A stretch of DNA of 33,434 nucleotides from Mucidula mucida (GCA_015501055.1 JADNYV010000376.1:1-33434), one strand, 5' to 3'; shown: positions 1-9,960, numbered from the stretch's first letter. Numbers and translations: made by a program. The notes: generated by a model not told the origin, from the letters alone.

Positions 1-139
1 CAAGTCGAGTCCGGGCATATCGCGATGTTTGATTTGAGGATGACGTGGCAGGGACCAGTAGTCGTACAGGAAGCTACAGGAAGTCCAACTGGGAGGACAT
101 GTAAGATTAAGCTTTGAGTGCCACGGCTGCCAGCAGGCA

Positions 140-500
140 CGTCCCGCCACTATGACCGCTGCAGCCCGCCCCACCCTACATTGGAGAGCAATTACGGCGG
201 GCGGGATAGGCGGGATGGAAGCGAAAACATGGAAGCGACATCCCTGATGATGTCTGAGGTGACTGTAGTGCCATAGAGGCGCGCAGTCCGCCGCTATGGG
301 CGCTGCATCCCGCTCATTTCAAATTGTAGCCTGTTTTGGCGGGCGGGAGGGGCGGGATTGGAGCGAAAATGTATAAGAGACATCCCTGATGATGTCTGAG
401 GTGACTGGAGCGCCATAGAGGCGCGCAGTCCGCCGCTATGGACGCTGTATCCCGCTGATTTCGAATTGTAGCCTGTTTTGGAAGGGCGGGGGCGGTAAAA
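140..500. repeat. Tandem repeat, about 2.5 copies of 142-145 bp
   Basis: Two well-conserved copies share the block catccctgatgatgtctgag, beginning at 239 and 381 (142-bp period), followed in both by gcgcgcagtccgccgctatgg and by ttgtagcctgttttgg. A third, more diverged partial copy starts near 140, where gtcccgccactatgacc aligns with gtccgccgctatggg. GC-rich runs of the type ggcgggcggg occur once per unit. No credible coding sequence crosses the array. This is a minisatellite-like array; whether it is part of a larger mobile element cannot be told from the window. Confidence 0.85.
341..356 (+). other. Putative G-quadruplex motif in the tandem repeat
   Basis: Four G-runs of at least three with single-base loops (gggcgggaggggcggg). 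Related but less regular G-rich runs lie at 196-217 and about 480-495 at the same place in neighbouring repeat units. Single-base loops are known to favour stable quadruplexes; any function here is inference. Confidence 0.55.
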
Positions 501-1322
501 ATAGCACTAAAATTCATTAAATAAATCTAAATAAATATCTAAGTCCCAATAAGCCATCCCGCCATGCTGAGGAAGTGCCAATTTGCACCCCGGGAATGTA
601 ACGGGTATGTGGCGCAGTAAGCGTCACGGGACGGGTGCCGAATCCGGATATGGGCCCGCTCGTATTGAGAGCAACCGGCAATACAGCTGCAATCAATAGC
701 CGGACCCCCCCCTGACCTACCCGGCAACTGTGCCACGCATCCACGCATCCCTACCTGGCTACTACCCCATCTCGGGGTTCCCCGAGCTCCTGCCACCATG
801 CCATGGTGCCGAGAACCCGCCGAGTACGCCCCAGCACCCGCCGCACCAGCCAGGATAAGCCCAGGTAAGCAACAGGAAACAACAGGTTATCACGCCCTGT
901 AGGAACAGTAGGATAACATGTTATCCTTACTGCATAGGGTGTATGAGAACCTATGCGCCGGCAAGGAGATGGACGGCCCACTCCGCAGGCCCAACCTAAC
1001 TTACGCAAAACACAAGTACAAGTTGTTGGGCGGTAATGATTGGCCCCAGACTCAGCCTTTCTGCACAAACAACAATCTTAAACGCCCCGCATCCTTGTCA
1101 AACAATGCCTTCACAAACAGCTCAAATCGCTTCCCCATAGCGGCCGTACTGCAGCGCCAAACTATGGCCGATATACAGAGTCCAACCCAACAATGACTAC
1201 TCTTCTGAATCAAACTCTGATCCCACCTCCCCTTACTCCCCACCGCCGCGTAACACCGTCATTGGGAGTATATTTCGCCAGTTATCCACCGGGAACGTGG
1301 CCGTTCCACTGACCGCATACGC
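501..1322. other. Intergenic or decayed stretch without a recognisable gene
   Basis: Short open frames exist on both strands, but none resembles a known family. From about 1180 a Ser/Pro-rich reading with stops may be the degraded 5' end of retroelement 1; that is a guess. No LTR that would mark the 5' end of element 1 was recognised. Confidence 0.4.
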
Positions 1323-2842
1323 TTGTCGTGCTCCTTCTCTGAACTGCGAGGAGGTTCATCTAGAGTGCCATTGCATATACCGTCCGTCATGAGAGGCAGA
1401 GGTTATGATAACAACCGCTCTAACACACACAAACATTCCTTTTCTCGTCAACCACAGCCGCCACACCGCCGCTCCATCTCTCACATTAGACGCAGGACCC
1501 TCTCTGATAAGCGCAGCAACCGGTCTCTTACTCCGCCCCCCGACCTTGATGACTATATGCCTAGCAACATTGCGGCAGACGTTGACGCTATACATGAGGC
1601 CCAGGACGAAGAGATTGGTGGCCGCAACAAGATCAAAGGGAACGAGGTCAATGACACTGGCAATTACAATGAAGCAGAAGAGGTGGAAAGCATCCTGTGC
1701 AAATCACAGTGCACGACCGTGGAGGATGCAGATGAGAATGATGCTACTGTAAGTCCTATTGCTGCTGTCCAGATGGATGAAGTGTTGATACCCTTCATAA
1801 CCACATCTTTCAGACTGTATGAATGGCTAGTAATGCCACAGGGGATGAAGAATTCTCCGTCGGTGCACCAGAGAAGAGTAAACAATGCTCTTTGCGATTA
1901 CCTCGGCAAATTCTGCCACATATACCTTGACAATATCATCATCTGGTCTGACACAATTGAACAACATACCAAACACATTAGGTTGATAATGGATGCCCTA
2001 AGGATACATCAGCTATACTGCAACCGAAAGAAATCAAAGTTCTATTTGTATGAGGTTGAATTCCTTGGGCATCAAATTTTGTGGTGTGGTATTGAACCCG
2101 ATAACAGTAAAGTAGCGCACATTGTAGAATGGCCCAAACCTAATTCACCGGGGGATATACAAAAGTTCCTTGGACTGACTCAATACCTAGCATCCTTCTT
2201 GCCGAAATTGGCGGAGCAGACGGCGGTACTAAACAAATTGACGGGTCTTAAAGACCATCAATGGCCCGGATGGTCAGACGCACATCACAAGGCCTTCCTG
2301 GCTATCAAGAACCTGATGCTTTTGGCAGATTGTTTAACGATAATCAACCATGACAACCCGGGAGACAATAAGATCAAGGTCACTTGTGATGCATCAAATG
2401 TTTGGACTGGCACCGTGTTGTCTTTTGGCACGACTTGGGAAACAGCCCACCTGTGGCTTACGACTCGGTACAGCTGAAAGGCGCACAACTGAATTATCCA
2501 GTGCATAAGAAAGAGCTTCTGGTAATTGTGAGAGCATGTCAAAAATGGAGGGCGGACCTGCTCGGAACAAAGTTTGAAGTATACACAGACCATAAGACTT
2601 TAGAGAATTTCAACAGCTAGAAAAACCTGTCACGACGTCAGGCGCGTTGGATGGAAGAACTGTTGCAATTTAAATTGGCAATTAACTACATCAAGGGCGA
2701 GGATAACACTGTGGCCAATGCACTGTCAAGACTACCGCCTGACCACTCCCCAGTACTGGATTACGATCCACGAGGTGCCATGCTGGCAGGCATGGTTAGC
2801 ACACAGTGCTGTTTGTGCTGTTTTCTCTGCATTAACAATTAG
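1323..2842 (+). pseudogene. Element 1 pol fragment: RT (partial) and RNase H
   Basis: The first 150 or so residues (1323-1774) are Arg/Ser/Pro-rich then acidic and match no domain I know. Homology to gypsy RT starts abruptly near 1775, so the RT fingers are missing. The palm follows with LYEWLVMPQGMKNSP and YLDNII at 1923-1934; the normal YLDD has lost its second Asp (GAC AAT), consistent with one G-to-A change. The connection region has FLGHQI and KFLGLTQYL. RNase H continues in another frame from about 2470 (KKELLVIVRACQKW, YTDHKTLENF), with a stop at 2618-2620, then RRQARWMEELLQF and the terminal ADALSR-type box read here as ANALSR. The in-frame TTG at 1323 is not a credible fungal start; this is a dead fragment. 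Confidence 0.8.
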
Positions 2843-3682
2843 TGCGGATACAAGATTGCTGAACACAATTAAGGCTAGCTATATGGAGGACAATTTCTGC
2901 AAGAAGTTTGTTTCTGAAGAACAAATAATGCAGAACATGCGTGAAGTGGATGAGTTGTGGCTAATAGGTACGCGGTCACTTGTACCGCGGGTTGGGAACA
3001 TACAAGAAGACCTTTTTCATCTCGCGCATGACACGTTGGGCTATTACGGTTTTGATAAATCCTATGCGTCCTTGAGGGAGTCGTATTATTGGCCGAACAT
3101 GAGAAGAGACTTGGAAGAATCTTACATACCTGGCTGTGAGGAATGTCAAAGGAATAAGTCGTCAATACAGAGACACAACGGCCCATTGCACCCCTTGCCT
3201 GTACCTGACAACCGTGGTGACAGTATTGCTATGGATTTTGTGGGACCTTTACCCGAAGACGGTGGTTTTGACATACTGTTGACGATATCTGACAGATTAG
3301 GCTCGGACATTTGCCTGATAGCCACTCAATCGAATGACACTGCAGAACAAACAGCTGCCGTCTTCTTCGACAAATGGTTTTGCAAAAACGGGATGCCCTT
3401 GGAGATATATTGTGACAGGAATAAGCTTTGGACTTCAAAGTTCTGGCGTGTACTCCAAAGTTCTGGTGTGCACTGCAAAAGATGTCGGGAGTTCGCCTTA
3501 CGCTGTTATTGGCCTTCCATCCGCAAACTGATCGCCTATCAGAGCAAACAAATAAGACAGTCATCCAGGCACTGCACTACTATGTGGATAGACAACAAAA
3601 AGGCTGGTGCGCGGCTTTTCCACGAGTCCGGCTTGGCTTTATGAACACAGTGAATATCACAACTGGCTTCTTGGGATTTTAA
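2843..3682 (+). pseudogene. Element 1 integrase, zinc finger and catalytic core
   Basis: An H2C2 finger is visible around 3018-3165: a His in HLAHDTLG, then CEECQRNK. The usual second His position reads Tyr in GYYGF, so the finger is probably defective. The core has Asp in MDFVGPLP (about 3231) and a second Asp in CDRNKLW (about 3412). It then hits a 20-bp tandem duplication that shifts the frame. The Glu region (HPQTDRLSEQTNKTV) is read in another frame at about 3510-3560. Unlike element 2, the DDE residues themselves survive. The family role is strand transfer of retroelement cDNA into the host genome; this copy cannot encode it in one frame. Confidence 0.8.
3436..3475 (+). repeat. 20-bp tandem duplication inside integrase
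   Basis: Two adjacent 20-bp units, 3436-3455 and 3456-3475, both starting caaagttctgg. They differ at three positions. The extra 20 bp shifts the integrase frame; the upstream peptide TSKFW and downstream ALQKMSG are normally close neighbours in this fold. Confidence 0.8.
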
Positions 3683-3861
3683 TTGTGTATGAGTAAATCA
3701 CTGCACGTAATACCTCCCTTGGTGACGAAACCCAATGGGACTGCAGAGTTAAACGTGAAACATCTAATTGAGCAAATCAACACCAATATAATGAACACTC
3801 ACTACAACTTAATAAAGGCAAAGGTAGAGCAAACAAGACACGCGTAGCAGACCCTACATTC

Positions 3862-4107
3862 TGTTAGAATATTCGAGCACATTCCGTAGCTTGTGCTCTT
3901 AGTCATCCTTAGCCCAGCCTGCCTGAGACTGACTACTTATGAGTTAGTAGTAGAATCTTCTAGTATTGTAGTCTACAGTATATAAGGCATGTATTGTAGC
4001 AGTAATACTTCACTCGGTTGCTTTAGAGCAACTCGTTCCACCTGCTCAGCAAGCGAGACTGTCTGTGCACCTCAGTGACAGTGCTTACCGTGTGTATTCT
4101 TACAACA
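3862..4107. mobile_element. Solo LTR (copia-like) inserted in element 1 integrase
   Basis: 246 bp beginning TGTTAGAATATT and ending TATTCTTACAACA, which are imperfect inverted ends with TG..CA termini. It is flanked by a perfect 5-bp direct repeat CATTC at 3857-3861 and 4108-4112. A TATA-like box (tatataagg) lies at 3979-3987. The host integrase reads ADPTFKVGERVML if the insert and one CATTC are ignored, which independently confirms both boundaries. The terminal sequence resembles Ty1/copia LTRs; that family assignment is an inference. A solo LTR is the usual product of recombination between the two LTRs of a full element. Confidence 0.88.
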
Positions 4108-4385
4108 CATTCAAGGTGGGTGAGCGTGTAATGCTGAAAACGCTGAATCGACGACGAGAGTATATGATGCGAGAAAAGAAGAAGAAGGAGAAGCTCAAAG
4201 TGGCAAAGTTCATGCCGCAATACAACGGACCTTATACAATCACTGGTGCAAATCCTGAACGGTCATCATATACCTTGGACATGCCAAACAGCGAAGTGTT
4301 TAAGACGTTCCATGTCTGCCAGTTGACAAAGTGGATCTCAAACGACGGCAATTTGTACCCTCAGCAACAGCACAAGAGGCCGGGA
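4108..4385 (+). pseudogene. Element 1 integrase C-terminal GPY/F module
   Basis: Continuation of the element 1 integrase after the solo LTR. It reads FKVGERVMLKT, NRRREY, a Lys-rich stretch, then KFMPQYNGPYTIT, which is the GPY/F motif, and YTLDMP...FKTFHVCQL, a typical end of the module. In this family a chromodomain or a short tail normally follows. Here the sequence runs into what looks like the gag of another element near 4385, so the 3' end is truncated. Confidence 0.8.
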
Positions 4386-4770
4386 CCCCAGCCCCTGACA
4401 TGGGAGTCCCCATGGATGTGGACGCGTCTAGACGCCCAGGTGCACAATTGAACCCTTCCGCTCTTCCAAGACTGACTGCCTTTGAACAAGAAATCCTTTG
4501 TCATTGTAGGGCCTGCTTCAAGTGCCGCCAGACCGGCCACATGTCTAATAACTGTCCCACATGTGGCCCCGTTCCTGGCCGGAATGTTTGCACTGCTGAG
4601 GTCATTGTGTCTGGTGCCCCATCCACCTCTATGTCCGACACTTCTACATCAACCTAAGTCAATGCCGTCCAGCAAATCAGTGCAGTGGCCAATCTCCTTT
4701 GGACGTTGCAGGGAGATGCGAAAGAGCAGGTGATGGTGTATTTGAAGGATGTTGCTGGTTTAGATTTTTA
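4385..4770 (+). pseudogene. Element 2 gag C-terminus with zinc knuckle
   Basis: Reads PMDVDASRRPG, a common lead-in to the gag zinc knuckle in fungal gypsy elements, then CFKCRQTGHMSNNC at about 4510-4551, a textbook CX2CX4HX4C RNA-binding knuckle. A stop at 4655-4657 interrupts a Gln/Val-rich linker that continues in frame to about 4770 (VNAVQQISAVANLLW). The capsid part of gag is missing, either deleted or lost at the junction with element 1. Confidence 0.75.
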
Positions 4771-4887
4771 GAATGCTCCCCTACCACGACGTTAGGAGGA
4801 GCCGTAACATATTTTGCCAAGAATTTTGCCAATTAATATGCTGTACTATCTTTTCTATGTGAGTGTGTCCATCCCTTAGAATTTCAA

Positions 4888-5397
4888 GTATCAACAGTTA
4901 CCCAAAACCAACAGACACCCTCCATCACCTTGGAACTTGAATTCATTGGCAAAGTTACTGGCAGAAAAATTGTTGCACACGCCCTAATCAACAGTGGCGC
5001 TGAAGGGATCATCATCAATGCCCGTTTTGCCAAACTTCACAATTTCACCCTCATACCTTTATCCACCCCATTCCCTGTTTGTAACGTTGACGGCTCCAAG
5101 AATGTCATGGGCTGGGTGCAACACTACACCATCCAACATGTTTGCATCTATAGCCGAGACAACCAGTCCTACCACAAGGAGCTTGTAGAACTTTATGTCA
5201 CAGATATTGGGGATCACAACGTCATTCTGGGAACGGACTGGCTGAACAAGCACAATCTCTCTATCAACTGGGCCGGCACCCAGGTTGACCCTAACCAATG
5301 TCCAAAAACCTGTGTTCTTAAGAACCCTCCTATAACTAATGTGTGTGCACGCACTAAACCCACTCCAGTTTTAGCTGATGCCTCTGCAAAAGCCTGA
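4888..5397 (+). pseudogene. Element 2 retropepsin-type protease, active site lost
   Basis: Retroviral-type aspartic protease fold: ELEFIGKVTGRKIVAHALI, then the active-site box, then ELYVTDIGDHNVILGTDWL, which is the conserved ILG-DWL end motif. The catalytic box normally reads DSGA but here is NSGA at 4990-5001 (AAC AGT GGC GCT), consistent with a single G-to-A change that abolishes the catalytic Asp. It ends with the common CP..C linker toward RT. The annotated end is a stop at 5395-5397. Confidence 0.82.
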
Positions 5398-5584
5398 CAA
5401 GCCCCGGCTCTGGCATAAAGACTATAAGGTCCAGTGAAAGGATTGGCAAGGTAACCTCCAACCGGTCCCCATCCAGCAAACTGCGGGAAGTAGGTGCTTA
5501 GCCCGCACACAGAGTTTCAACTAGCTACAAGTCCCGGTTGTTTTATTTGAGAAGGAGGAGGTACCGAGAGAGTGAGAAGAGCAG

Positions 5585-7100
5585 ATGTTCAAACAAGTCT
5601 TCCGGGATGATGATTCCCACCCAGTGCGAGATCCAAATTCTTCAGACAGCCCCTTTGTTCACATTTGGGCGGGGTTTACAAAGGCTCAGCAACTTGCAAA
5701 AGAAAACAAGAAACCAGTCAACAGCCGTCCCCTATCCTTGCAGATCCCAGCACCCTATCACACCTATCTTACGGTCTTTGACAAACGCACATCCAAACAT
5801 CTCCCCGCTCACACCTCCTAGGATCACGCTATTGACCTTACTCCTAGATTTGAACCCAAACTGTGCAAGACCTACCCTTTGTTGCCCGTTGAACAAGTTG
5901 AACTCAATGTGTTCCTGGACGAGAACTTGGCTAAAGGGTATATCCGCCCATTTAAATCCCCTATGGCGAGTTCCTTCTTCTTTGTTAAAAAGAAAGACGA
6001 AAAGCTACACCCTGTCCAGGACTACTGCGAGCTTAACAAGGGAACCATCAAGAACCAGTACCCCCTTTCCCTTATACCTAAGCTTATTGACAAGCTTAAG
6101 GGCACAAGGATCTTCTCTAAAATCGACTTGCAGTGGGGTTACAATAATGTTTGGATCAAAGAAGGAGACAAATGGAAAGGCACATTTAAGACAAATTGTG
6201 GCCTGTTTGAACCTACTGTAATGTTCTTTGGTCTTATGAATTTCCCTGCCACGTTTTAAGCAATGATGAATACCATTCTTAAGGACCTTATTGACTTAAG
6301 AAAAGTTGTGGTATATATGAATAACATCCTGATCCTTATAAAGACACTTGAGGAACACCAAGACATGGTTTGGCAAGTCTTATAGCGGCTTCAAGAGCAT
6401 GATCTCTATGCCAAGCCAGAAAAATGTATCTTTGAAGCTAAGTCAATCAAATTCTTGGGACTCATCTCTGACAACGCACTTTGCATGAACCCCGTCAAGG
6501 TTGCCAGTGTTGTACAATGACCAGAACCTCAAAACATTAAAGATGTTCAGTCCTTCCTTGGATTTGGGAACTTTTATCGCCGGTTCATCCAAGGTTTCTC
6601 CAAGATTGCCCGTCCGCTCTTTGACCTCACCAAGAAAAGCGAGACCTGGGCATGGACACCAGAGTGCCAAGCTGCATTCAAAGCGCTTAAAGATGTGTTC
6701 ACCTCCTCTCCTGTTCTAGTTATGCCTGATTTTGACAAACCCTATTGTGTTTAAGTTAACGCCTCCAATTACGCAACCGAGGGGATATTGGCGCAACTGG
6801 GAGCCAATGAGCAATGGCATCTGGTTGCCTATCTATCCAAGTCCCTTTCAGAACCCAAGTGCAACTACGACATCCACAACAAAGAGCTTCTAGCCATCAT
6901 TTGGGCACTAGAATCCTGGAGGCACTATTTGAAGGGTGCCTCCCACCCGGTAGATATTGTCACCAATCACAAGAACCTTAAGTACTTCACCAATTCACAG
7001 AAACTAAGCTGCCATCAGGCGTGATGGGCCCTGTTCCTCACCCGCTTCGACTACACCCTGACTCACAAACCTGGAATGTCCAATCACTGTAATCCTGCCG
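5585..7100 (+). pseudogene. Element 2 reverse transcriptase and RNase H, six stops
   Basis: One frame carries the whole module: the LTP-type lead-in, [45 protein letters not shown]-type box, [19 protein letters not shown]. The catalytic box reads YMNN at 6314-6325 instead of YLDD or YVDD. Then come FLG motifs, the connection domain, and RNase H with TNHKNLKYF (TDH normally; Asn at 6965-6967). Stops are at 5819-5821, 6257-6259, 6383-6385, 6518-6520, 6752-6754 and 7022-7024. By comparison with the conserved residues these stand mostly at Trp, Gln or Arg codons and are explained by single C-to-T or G-to-A changes. Confidence 0.88.
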
Positions 7101-7143
7101 TGCAGATCATAAAGAGGGGGTTGAGGAGGATAAATCAAACCGA

Positions 7144-8273
7144 GTGTTACTGGATTCTAAATTCTTCCGGATTTGGGCAACGCGGCTGGGTGCGGTTACC
7201 GCAATTAGAGATGCAGAATTGAAGAGACGGGTTCAAGAATGTTCAGAGAAGGACATTGAAGTCTATAGTGCATTAAATGTGATTCTTAAAAACAGTCCCC
7301 GTTTGCTGGTTAAAAACCTACAGGAGTTTTCAGGAACTACAAAGATGGCATTGTTCTCTTCTGAGGCAAGGTCTACGTTCCAAACAACCTCAAACTTTGA
7401 TGTAACATAGTCAAAATGCACCACGACCTTGTTGCCCCCGGACACCCAGGACACTTCAAGATGTACGAGCTTCTTAGTTGAGAGTTCTGATGGCCAGGCA
7501 TGTTAGTCTTTGTTTGAGATTATGTTAATAGCTGCGCTACCTGTTAGATGACAAAACCCAGCAACCATTCTGCTTATATCCTGCTTGTTCCTAACAAGAT
7601 TCCTGAACATTCCTTTGGCATCATCACAACCAACTTCTTCACCAACCTTCTGGAATGTAAAGGTTATAACGCCATCCACTGTGTTGTTGACCAACTCACA
7701 AAGGGTGTGATTGTATCTCCATGTTGCAAGACCATTGATGCAGATAGCACATTGGACATATTGCTGGAAGGTACCTTCCAACGCTATGGCCTTTGGGACA
7801 AGATGATCTCCAACCGAGGCCCCCAGTTTTTTAGCAGGGTTATGCAGGCCATTTACGCTAAGCCTGGCATCACCTTTGCGCTTAGTACGACTTATCATCC
7901 CCAGACAGACGGCAAAACCAAGCGCTACAACCAGGAACTTAAGCAGTACCTACACATCTTTTGCAACTACCGACAAGACAATTGGGTCAAGCACCTGCTG
8001 TATGCCAAATTCTCCCACAACACCCATGTTTACTCTGCCACGGGCAAATCCCCCTTTGAACTTCTTCACGGATATCAGCCACACTTCTTTCCTCCACTAA
8101 ACCCCACGTTCAACATCCCCTTTATTGAGGAACAACTCACCAACCTTCAGCATCTGTGCAATGAGGTTCAAGCAAGCCTTACTACAGCAGCAAAAGTGAT
8201 GAAAAGGAACAACAGAGATGTCACGAAGAAGGGCATTATGTTTAAGGTTGGACATAAGGTGGCAAGAACCTGA
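7144..8273 (+). pseudogene. Element 2 integrase, DDE triad replaced
   Basis: The zinc-finger part (7144-7500) is badly decayed with frame changes. The core is readable from 7548. The first catalytic Asp is Asn at 7632-7634 (TTNFFTNL), the second is Asn at 7812-7814 (SNRGPQF), and the Glu is Lys at 7920-7922 (TDGKTKRYNQEL). The rest of the core is well conserved (HPQTDG, DNWVKHLLYAKFSHN, SPFELLHGYQP). A small frame change at about 8260-8275 separates it from the C-terminal module. The neat loss of all three catalytic residues is unlike random decay in its outcome, but each is a G-to-A transition. Confidence 0.85.
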
Positions 8274-8275
8274 AG

Positions 8276-8690
8276 ATGACGCAACCCAAAGCTAAGCTTT
8301 CTGATAAGCAACGCGGGCCATTTAAGATCACTGACATACTTGGCCCAGTAACCTATTGCCTCAAGTTACCACCGAAGTGGCACATTCACCCAGTCTACCA
8401 TGCATCCCTACTTGCCCCGTACATTGAGACCTCTGCCCACGGTCCTAACTTCCCAGGAGTTCCCCCAGACCTACTGAACACTGATGAGGAGTACAACGTA
8501 AAGGAGATCCTGGACTCATGGTCAACTTATAATAAGCGGGGTGTGGAGTAATTGGTGAAGTGGTTGGACTATTCAAGCTCCAAGAATACATGGAAGCCGG
8601 CGTTGGGACTAATAAAGGCGCTGGAAAAGATAGCTGACTTTCATAAGGCACATCCAAAGGCGTACAAAAAGCCACTCCCTTGCCTACAAG
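8276..8690 (+). pseudogene. Element 2 integrase C-terminus with GPY/F module and chromodomain
   Basis: Reads KLSDKQRGPFKITDILGPVTY, the GPY/F module, then HPVYHASLLAPY. The chromodomain runs from about 8491 (EEYNVKEILDS) through a stop at 8549-8551 to LVKWLDYSSSKNTWKP and an ADFHKAHP-like end at about 8655. In chromoviruses this domain is known to direct integration toward modified histone marks such as H3K9 methylation. The presence of the domain places element 2 in the chromovirus branch. Confidence 0.85.
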
Positions 8691-8755
8691 GCCTCGGTGT
8701 CTCAATTAGAGATATCTGGGCAGGGACTTCTGCGCTCCAGGTGCAAGCACAGCCT

Positions 8756-8766
8756 AAAGAGGGGGT
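8756..8766 (+). other. Polypurine tract of element 2
   Basis: aaagagggggt directly before the presumed TG start of the 3' LTR at 8769. Purine runs at this position prime plus-strand DNA synthesis in gypsy elements. Confidence 0.65.
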
Positions 8767-8768
8767 AT

Positions 8769-9336
8769 TGTCACAAATTGCCTCTATTCTGTTGCCCCCA
8801 CCTTGGTCCACCTTGTTATTGTGTCAACGCCACACTCTTCCATTATCACATATCACATGCTCTGGGTCCGGTCTGCACTGCCTTAGCCCAGGCCTGATTC
8901 AGGTATAGCCTATCATCATAGCCTGTTACCTGTCCATCATCTCATGACATAATCCACACTGCCTCTTGTTTAACTTTGAGCCATTCTATTGTTTACACAG
9001 CCACGGACTCTTTATATATATATACGGCCAATCTAGGTAGATTCCTTAGTTCGTCAACTTTGTCTCTACACTGTTTGGTAGCCCCCTGCACTGTATTGAG
9101 CCTGACCTGCTCCTACCTGATCCTATTATCATCTTTGCCTCCTGTCTCCATTGTTCTCCCGTCTCCGTGCGACTTGGGTGGTTATTTGGTTTACACCGGA
9201 CTTTGTTTTTAACAGTGCAGTATTGTTATATAGGGCTTATTTAAGCCCTAGATTTTTGTATAGACCTTAAACATATTAAAGGGCTATAATAAGACATTGA
9301 TTAAAGGGCTATAATCGCCGCATAAGCGGTATGACA
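8769..9336 (+). mobile_element. 3' LTR of element 2 (proposed ends)
   Basis: It begins TGTCACAAAT just after the polypurine tract and is proposed to end at TGACA (9332-9336), giving 5-bp inverted ends. A TATA-like run (tttatatatatata) is at 9011-9024. Two copies of ttaaagggctataat lie near the 3' end. The 5' LTR is absent from the window, so the right boundary rests only on the short inverted end and on a minus-strand stop codon that follows at 9343. No target duplication can be tested. Confidence 0.55.
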
Positions 9337-9342
9337 CTACTA

Positions 9343-9960
9343 CTCAAAGTCATTGCCTGAACCTTCTAATGCACCATTGTCCGGAGGCTCATCTGAGTAC
9401 TCTGCCTGTAAGAGCTCCATGAGACAAGCCTGCTCATTGAGAGCTTGCCGACAATAAGTGCAAACACCAGTTGTATTCACTGGACGGTTGGGCTCTGTTG
9501 CACCATTACCACCAAATAGTGTATTGAGTGATGCAGGTAAGAACCAACTCGTTGGTGAAGGGACAACATTGTTGTTATTGTCATCATCACTCCCATCTCA
9601 TGCTGCCTCGATTCACTTTTTCATCTCCTTCTACCAATGTTTTTTTAATCAAACAAGAACATGGCAAGGACATAAGACACCATTATTAGATTCATCCAAA
9701 CTGTCAAGGATGTCGGCATACTGAGGCACATTAAGAAGAGACTTTATGTGCTCATCATTATGGTTCTGGCGCTTTTAATGCTTCTTGGTAATTCCAGTTG
9801 CAATATGTTTGTCGTGAATGCCCAAGCCAACCTACAGATAACACAAATAAGTAGTGGGCTTTGTGTGATATGAGCAACACATACCTTTGACAGCTTCTCA
9901 AGCTTTGAGAGGGCCCTTGTTCTCATACAATATCATGCTATGTACCATTATTAAACCATG
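9343..9960 (-). pseudogene. Unidentified decayed gene fragment with an intron
   Basis: The minus strand reads ALSKLEKLSK, then a 53-bp intron (9832-9884, GTATGT..CTGTAG), then VGLGIHDKHIATG and, after a stop, EHIKSLLNVPQYADILDSL. The tail contains VCTYCRQALNEQACLMELL and an acidic end closing at a TAG at 9343-9345. Several stops (for example at the AARDG-like site near 9600) fit CGA-to-TGA or TGG-to-TGA changes. I do not recognise the family. The single CxxC is too little for a zinc-finger call. It could be the C-terminus of a DNA-transposon or captured host protein; this is open. Confidence 0.4.

Larger units (their letters stand above)
1323..4385 (+). mobile_element. Degenerate Ty3/gypsy retrotransposon 1
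   Basis: Order along the plus strand: N-terminal low-complexity reading, RT palm to connection, RNase H, integrase zinc finger, integrase core, then the GPY/F C-terminal module. The frame is broken by an internal deletion before the RT palm, a shift near 2440-2470, a stop at 2618-2620, a shift near 2840, a 20-bp tandem duplication at 3436-3475, and a solo LTR insertion at 3862-4107. No flanking LTRs were found. The 3' end stops soon after the GPY module, where sequence of a second element begins near 4385. The boundaries are therefore approximate. Confidence 0.8.
4385..9336 (+). mobile_element. Degenerate chromodomain Ty3/gypsy retrotransposon 2, 5'-truncated
   Basis: Gag C-terminus with CCHC knuckle, protease, RT, RNase H, integrase, GPY/F module, chromodomain, polypurine tract and 3' LTR, in the standard gypsy (chromovirus) order. 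The 5' LTR and most of gag are absent. There are six in-frame stops between 5585 and 7024 and at least two frameshifts in integrase. Almost all catalytic aspartates are replaced by Asn. This is a much older copy than the minus-strand element at 18186-24708. Confidence 0.88.

Noticed and set aside
1..900. CRISPR-like array in the 142-bp repeats
   Set aside because: Units are contiguous and long, without short spacers, in a eukaryotic context; ordinary tandem repeats.
8697..9212. Plus-strand frames over the element 2 3' end
   Set aside because: They lie in the polypurine tract and LTR and have no protein-like conservation.
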